Positions 30,582 to 33,812 of a DNA stretch of 33,812 nucleotides are shown one piece after another (within the stretch, counting starts at the first letter, position 1; every line of letters starts with the position of its first letter). The translations under genes were made by a program, and so were the position numbers. Origin of the DNA: JACQMJ01 sp964373495 (GTDB taxonomy: Bacteria > Patescibacteriota > Minisyncoccia > Sungbacterales > SURF-37); the NCBI GenBank assembly GCA_964373495.1, contig CAYJUW010000004.1, positions 1 to 33,812 on the forward strand, in the 5' to 3' direction. Under the pieces are notes generated by a model. That model was not told where the DNA came from. It searched no databases and was given only the letters and a program-made list of their open reading frames with translations.

Positions 30582-31907
30582 GTGAAAACCATTTTTATAA
30601 CCTGTTTCACCGGCCTCATCTCGCGCAATATCTTGGCCACGGATGTTCTGCCGCGGCTCCTCCATCACGGTAGCGTGCGCCTGGTGGTCGTCGCGCCCGA
30701 GAGCCGGGCAAAGGTTTTGCGCGAGGAATTCGGCGGCGAGCGGGTAGTGGTCGAAGGGGTGGCTATGGCTCAGCTCCGGGGCCTGGAGCGTTTCTTCTGG
30801 ATGCTGGCGACAAACTTCCTTTCCACCACTACCCGTCGCGTCCAGCGCCGGGCCAAGTTCGCCCGCGACGGCAGTCGGTTCGATTATGCGGTTTCACTCC
30901 TCCTCGGGTTTCTGGGTCGGAGCCGGGTCGTCCGCCGCATCTTTCGCGCCGTGGCCAATGCCGCAGCGCCAGCCGGAAGTTTTGCGCACCTCTTCGATCG
31001 CTACCATCCCGATCTCGTTTTCTCGACCGACGTGTACACCCCGGAGGACGTGCGCCTCATGCGTATCGCTCGTCGCCGCGGCATTCGCGTCATCGGCATG
31101 GTGCGCTCCTGGGACAACGTGACCTCAAAGACCCTTCTCACCGTCATTCCTGACCGGCTTGCGGTGAATACGGAGCGGATCGGCCAGGAGGCAGTCGGCT
31201 ACGGCGACGTGCCGGCCGAGCGCATCCGCGTCGTCGGCATCCCGCACTACGAGCGCTACCGCACCGAGCCGCGCACCCCGCGCGACGCGTTCTTCGGGCG
31301 CTACGGCTTTGATCCGTCAAAGAAAATGATCCTCTTTGCACCGCCGAGCGACACCTACCTGAAAGGCGATCCGATTGCGCCGGTGGTACTGGAAGCCCTA
31401 GAAAGGGTGGATGCCCAAATTCTCGTTCGCATGCCGCTCGTCGGCGCCACCGAGCTCGGTGGCTGCCGGCCGGCCGCGCATGTGGCCTTTGATCGCCCCG
31501 AAAACTCGCCGGATTTTATCGAAGCCCACCTCTCGCGCGCCGCGGACCAGCATCTCGCTGATTCGATTTATCATTCGGATCTCGTCATCACCTGGGCTTC
31601 GACCATGATCATTGATGCCATCGTCTTCGGGAAACCGGTGGTGCTGATCGGCTTTGATTCAGCGCCCCGGCCCTATGCCAAGAGCATCACCCAGTACTAT
31701 GACTACGACCACCAGAAGCGGATCCTGGAGACCGGCGGGGTGCGCCTGGCCAGGAACCCGGAGGAGCTCGCCGATTCCGTTGGGCGCTACCTTGGCGATC
31801 CGAATCTGGACCGGGCCGGCCGGCAGCGGATTTTGGCCGAGTACTGCGGTGCGCTCGATGGCAAGTCCGGCGAGCGCGTGGCCAATCTCCTGCTGTCGCT
31901 GGTGTAA
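30582..31907 (+). CDS. CDP-glycerol glycerophosphotransferase-like / GT-B surface glycan transferase, paralogue 4
   Basis: A 441-residue protein closest in this window to paralogue 1: MKTIFITCFTGLISRNILAT (GTG start at 30582), VRSWDNVTSKT, RVVGIPHYERY, ILFAPPSDTYLKGD and SDLVITWASTMIIDAIVFGK-P. The S-D...S-T...D...KP pattern is the donor-site segment of the CDP-glycerol glycerophosphotransferase family. It ends DRAGRQRILAEY-CGALDGKSGERV, the natural end that paralogue 3 has lost. The GTG lies 11 bp after the right arm of the four-helix-bundle element. The methyltransferase starts 4 bp after the stop. Confidence 0.72.
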   Translation: MKTIFITCFTGLISRNILATDVLPRLLHHGSVRLVVVAPESRAKVLREEFGGERVVVEGVAMAQLRGLERFFWMLATNFLSTTTRRVQRRAKFARDGSRFDYAVSLLLGFLGRSRVVRRIFRAVANAAAPAGSFAHLFDRYHPDLVFSTDVYTPEDVRLMRIARRRGIRVIGMVRSWDNVTSKTLLTVIPDRLAVNTERIGQEAVGYGDVPAERIRVVGIPHYERYRTEPRTPRDAFFGRYGFDPSKKMILFAPPSDTYLKGDPIAPVVLEALERVDAQILVRMPLVGATELGGCRPAAHVAFDRPENSPDFIEAHLSRAADQHLADSIYHSDLVITWASTMIIDAIVFGKPVVLIGFDSAPRPYAKSITQYYDYDHQKRILETGGVRLARNPEELADSVGRYLGDPNLDRAGRQRILAEYCGALDGKSGERVANLLLSLV

Positions 31908-31911
31908 CCCC

Positions 31912-32892
31912 ATGGCCGGCCACTCTCATATCCCATTTCAGAACGAGGACGTTGCCGTTGGAGAGGTGCGCTGTGACCTCTGCGGCTCGGATGATCGCGA
32001 ATTTCTTGGCCAGTCGGCCGCTGACAAAGCCACGGCCGTGATCTGCCGGCGGTGCGGCCTCATCTTCCTCTCGCCGCGGATGACGCCGCAGTGGTATAAG
32101 CGCTACTATGAAACGGAGTACCGTTCGCTCTCCGGCGCTCCGGCCGATGTGGACCGGGTATTTGAAAAAGGCCGAATGCACGGCCGGGCGCTGGCCGAGG
32201 AACTCCGGCCCTACCTCCCCTCGCGCGGCCTCTTGGTCGAGGTCGGGTCAAGCGCCGGCGGGGTTTTGGCCGGGTTCCGCGACGTGCTGGAGGGGATCGA
32301 GGTCCTGGGCATTGAGCCCTCGGAGCGGGAATCGCGCTACGCGCGGGCGCATGGCATCCCGACCCGGCAGGCGGTGATTGAGGATCTCGCATTCACGAGC
32401 GGAGATATTCCGCTGGCCGAGTGCATTCTCTCATCGCAATCGCTGAACCATTTCCTCTCCCCGCGCGCGTTTTTCACCTGGGCCTGGCATGCGCTAAAAC
32501 CCGATGGCCGCCTCGTAGTTGAAGTTAAAAATTTCCGCCAGCAGGTGCGCCGCTCCGGCCGGATCGCCAGCTCCATCCAGATTGATCACGCCTCCATGTT
32601 TACGCCCGAGACCCTGGCCGAGTACCTTCGCGCTGCCGGGTTTGACATCACGGCGCTGTACCACGACGAAGGGTTGTCCCTCGGCGAGATTCACTCGCGG
32701 CGCCTGAAGGGTCTGCCCGGCTACCAGATCATCGCCGTGGCCGCCAAGGGCGGCCGGGTGCCGTTTACGGCCGCCGCGGAGGCGATCGATCCGCGGGCTT
32801 ACGGGAAAATTCGCGCTTCGCTCCGCCCGATCAATATCGCGCTCCATCACTATCTCCGGTACCGGTGGTGGGGAGAGTTACTCTCGAGGTAG
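31912..32892 (+). CDS. SAM-dependent class I methyltransferase with N-terminal zinc-binding segment
   Basis: A 326-residue protein. Residues 20-50 hold two Cys pairs (VRCDLCGSDD and VICRRCGLIF), as in sugar C- or O-methyltransferases that begin with a zinc ribbon; then LLVEVGSSAGGVLAGF is a variant SAM-binding motif I, VLGIEPSER motif II, and HALKPDGRLVVEVKN the later Rossmann strands. Its C-terminal extension (about 70 residues) is basic and aromatic. It could methylate a sugar residue or cap the glycan chain end. ATG 31912 follows paralogue 4 by 4 bp, so it is in the same operon. Confidence 0.85.
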   Translation: MAGHSHIPFQNEDVAVGEVRCDLCGSDDREFLGQSAADKATAVICRRCGLIFLSPRMTPQWYKRYYETEYRSLSGAPADVDRVFEKGRMHGRALAEELRPYLPSRGLLVEVGSSAGGVLAGFRDVLEGIEVLGIEPSERESRYARAHGIPTRQAVIEDLAFTSGDIPLAECILSSQSLNHFLSPRAFFTWAWHALKPDGRLVVEVKNFRQQVRRSGRIASSIQIDHASMFTPETLAEYLRAAGFDITALYHDEGLSLGEIHSRRLKGLPGYQIIAVAAKGGRVPFTAAAEAIDPRAYGKIRASLRPINIALHHYLRYRWWGELLSR

Positions 32893-32901
32893 TTTGGCAG
32901 T

Positions 32902-33812
32902 ATGCCCCTCATCATTCTCACGGAACCAAGAGGGTATTCGCCCCGCGCCCTGGCCGCGCTCCGGAAGGTCGGCCCGGTCTTCACGTGGGATCGCGCCCGC
33001 CGCGACGTGCGGGTTTTGAAACGGGCCGAGGTGCTCGTGGTGAAGCTCGGGATGAAAATCTCCAAAGCGGTGCTGGAGCGCATGCCGAATTTAAAAATCA
33101 TCGCCACATCCACCACCGGCCTCAACCACATTGATACTGCCGTGGCCGAGCGGCGGGGGATCCGGGTCATTTCCCTCCGCGGCGAGGCGCGGTTCTTAAA
33201 GAGTATTACGCCGACGGCCGAGGAAACGATCGGCTTACTCATCATGCTCATGCGGAATCTCCCGTGGGGGTTTGACGCCGTGCGCCGCGGGCAGTGGCAG
33301 AAGGAACAATTCTACGGCCGCGAGCTGGCCGGCAAAACGCTTGGCGTCATTGGGTTCGGCCGCCTGGGCTCCATGGTGGCGCGCTTCGGCCGGGCGTTTG
33401 GCATGGCAGTCATCGCCTGCGATCCCTATGTCTCGGCCAAAGAAATGAGAAAAGGGAAAGTAAGAAAAGTAGAAATGGAGGAAGTGTTCAGGAGAGCGGA
33501 CGTTATTTCCAATCATGTACTCTTAACACCTCGCACCTCACACCTGATCAAGCGCCGCCATTTCCGGCTGATGAAGCCGACGGCCTACTATATCAACACC
33601 GCCCGCGGCGAGATCAATGACGAAGCAGCACTTCTTGAGGCATTGCAGAAGAAATGGATCGCCGGCGCGGCGCTCGATGTGCTCGCCAACGAAGATCCCA
33701 AAGGACGTCATGTGAAACGCCACCCGCTGGTGCGCTATGCAAGACGCTATAAAAATTTCATCATCGTCCCGCACCTCGGCGGTGCCACGTTTGAGTCCAT
33801 GCAAAAAACCGA
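32902..33812 (+). CDS. D-isomer-specific 2-hydroxyacid dehydrogenase (phosphoglycerate-dehydrogenase-like), 3' end outside window
   Basis: An open frame of 303 codons from ATG 32902 to the window end with no stop. TTGLNHIDTAVAERRGI is the substrate-domain loop; LGVIGFGRLGSMVARF is the NAD-binding GxGxxG; NTARGEINDEAALL contains the catalytic Arg, LANEDP the Glu, and PHLGGAT the catalytic His, so it should be active. Family members reduce 2-keto acids or oxidise 3-phosphoglycerate or erythronate phosphate. It could supply a hydroxyacid building block. It starts 9 bp after the methyltransferase stop. A patch at 33439-33547 has codons unlike the rest of the gene. Confidence 0.87.
   Translation, partial: MPLIILTEPRGYSPRALAALRKVGPVFTWDRARRDVRVLKRAEVLVVKLGMKISKAVLERMPNLKIIATSTTGLNHIDTAVAERRGIRVISLRGEARFLKSITPTAEETIGLLIMLMRNLPWGFDAVRRGQWQKEQFYGRELAGKTLGVIGFGRLGSMVARFGRAFGMAVIACDPYVSAKEMRKGKVRKVEMEEVFRRADVISNHVLLTPRTSHLIKRRHFRLMKPTAYYINTARGEINDEAALLEALQKKWIAGAALDVLANEDPKGRHVKRHPLVRYARRYKNFIIVPHLGGATFESMQKT
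33439..33547. repeat. Repeat-derived patch inside the hydroxyacid dehydrogenase gene
   Basis: AAAGAAATGAGAAAAG (33439-33454) is identical to bases 30109-30124, the left flank of the four-helix-bundle element. At 33527-33547 a 7-bp unit is repeated three times (CACCTCG, CACCTCA, CACCTGA). Between them the gene uses AGA/AGG and AAA-rich codons, unlike the CGC-rich remainder, yet the protein length and motifs look normal. Confidence 0.5.

Noticed and set aside
1..33812. CRISPR arrays, tRNA or rRNA genes
   Set aside because: I saw no regularly spaced direct repeats with unique spacers and no tRNA- or rRNA-like sequence; the repeats present are palindromic or short tandem units.

Overview
This 33.8 kb window is a high-GC bacterial contig, probably a metagenome scaffold because it contains a run of exactly 100 N. 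Nearly all of it encodes enzymes for making, activating and assembling a cell-surface glycopolymer. The organism cannot be fixed from sequence alone. Several features fit an uncultivated lineage of the candidate-phyla (Patescibacteria-like) type: few Shine-Dalgarno sites inside operons, extended -10 promoters of the TGGTATACT kind, a CPR-style HicB/HicA pair, a four-helix-bundle gene bounded by inverted repeats, and small palindromic repeats between and inside genes. That placement is inference.

Layout. (1) 52-4089, plus strand: a DegT-fold sugar 3-dehydratase-like enzyme with a Phd/YefM-like N-terminus, a small Cys-rich protein, and a B12-dependent radical SAM enzyme closed by a terminator. 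(2) 4138-8067, plus: aldo/keto reductase, GT2 glycosyltransferase, NAD-dependent epimerase/dehydratase, second GT2, and an HxGH cytidylyltransferase. (3) 8144-10785, minus: inositol-monophosphatase-family phosphatase, second aldo/keto reductase, NUDIX hydrolase. (4) 10902-11405, plus: second HxGH cytidylyltransferase, then a bidirectional terminator and a minus-strand second NUDIX protein with a degenerate Nudix box. (5) 12386-19333, plus: GtrA-like membrane protein, polytopic membrane protein A, thiamine-diphosphate E1 alpha and beta (split by the assembly gap), SDR reductase, membrane protein B. (6) 19448-33812, plus: four paralogous CDP-glycerophosphotransferase-like/GT-B proteins, a CBS-nucleotide-sugar dehydrogenase fusion, a GT-B glycosyltransferase, a CMP-sugar synthetase, a third membrane protein (C) fused to a transferase and broken by a frameshift, a methyltransferase, and a D-2-hydroxyacid dehydrogenase running off the end.

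How the genes may work together (inference). Nucleotidyltransferases would activate small polyol or sugar phosphates (two HxGH enzymes) and an acidic sugar (CMP-sugar synthetase). The dehydratase, epimerase, dehydrogenase, E1 pair and reductases would build unusual deoxy, acidic or branched sugars. GT2, GT-B and CDP-glycerophosphotransferase-like enzymes would polymerise them, and GtrA plus the large membrane proteins would flip lipid-linked precursors or transfer sugars outside the membrane. Much of the locus is duplicated: 2 AKR, 2 GT2, 2 cytidylyltransferases, 2 NUDIX, 3 membrane proteins and 4 transferases.

The most unusual features are small insertions. A HicB/HicA cassette is bracketed by a 62-bp repeat of the start of the gene it precedes. 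A 133-bp palindromic element lies in frame inside membrane protein A. A 114-bp inverted-repeat element exactly fills the gap between two genes. A four-helix-bundle gene sits between 20-bp inverted repeats. A 16-bp inverted repeat carrying outward-facing -10-like ends lies between divergent genes.
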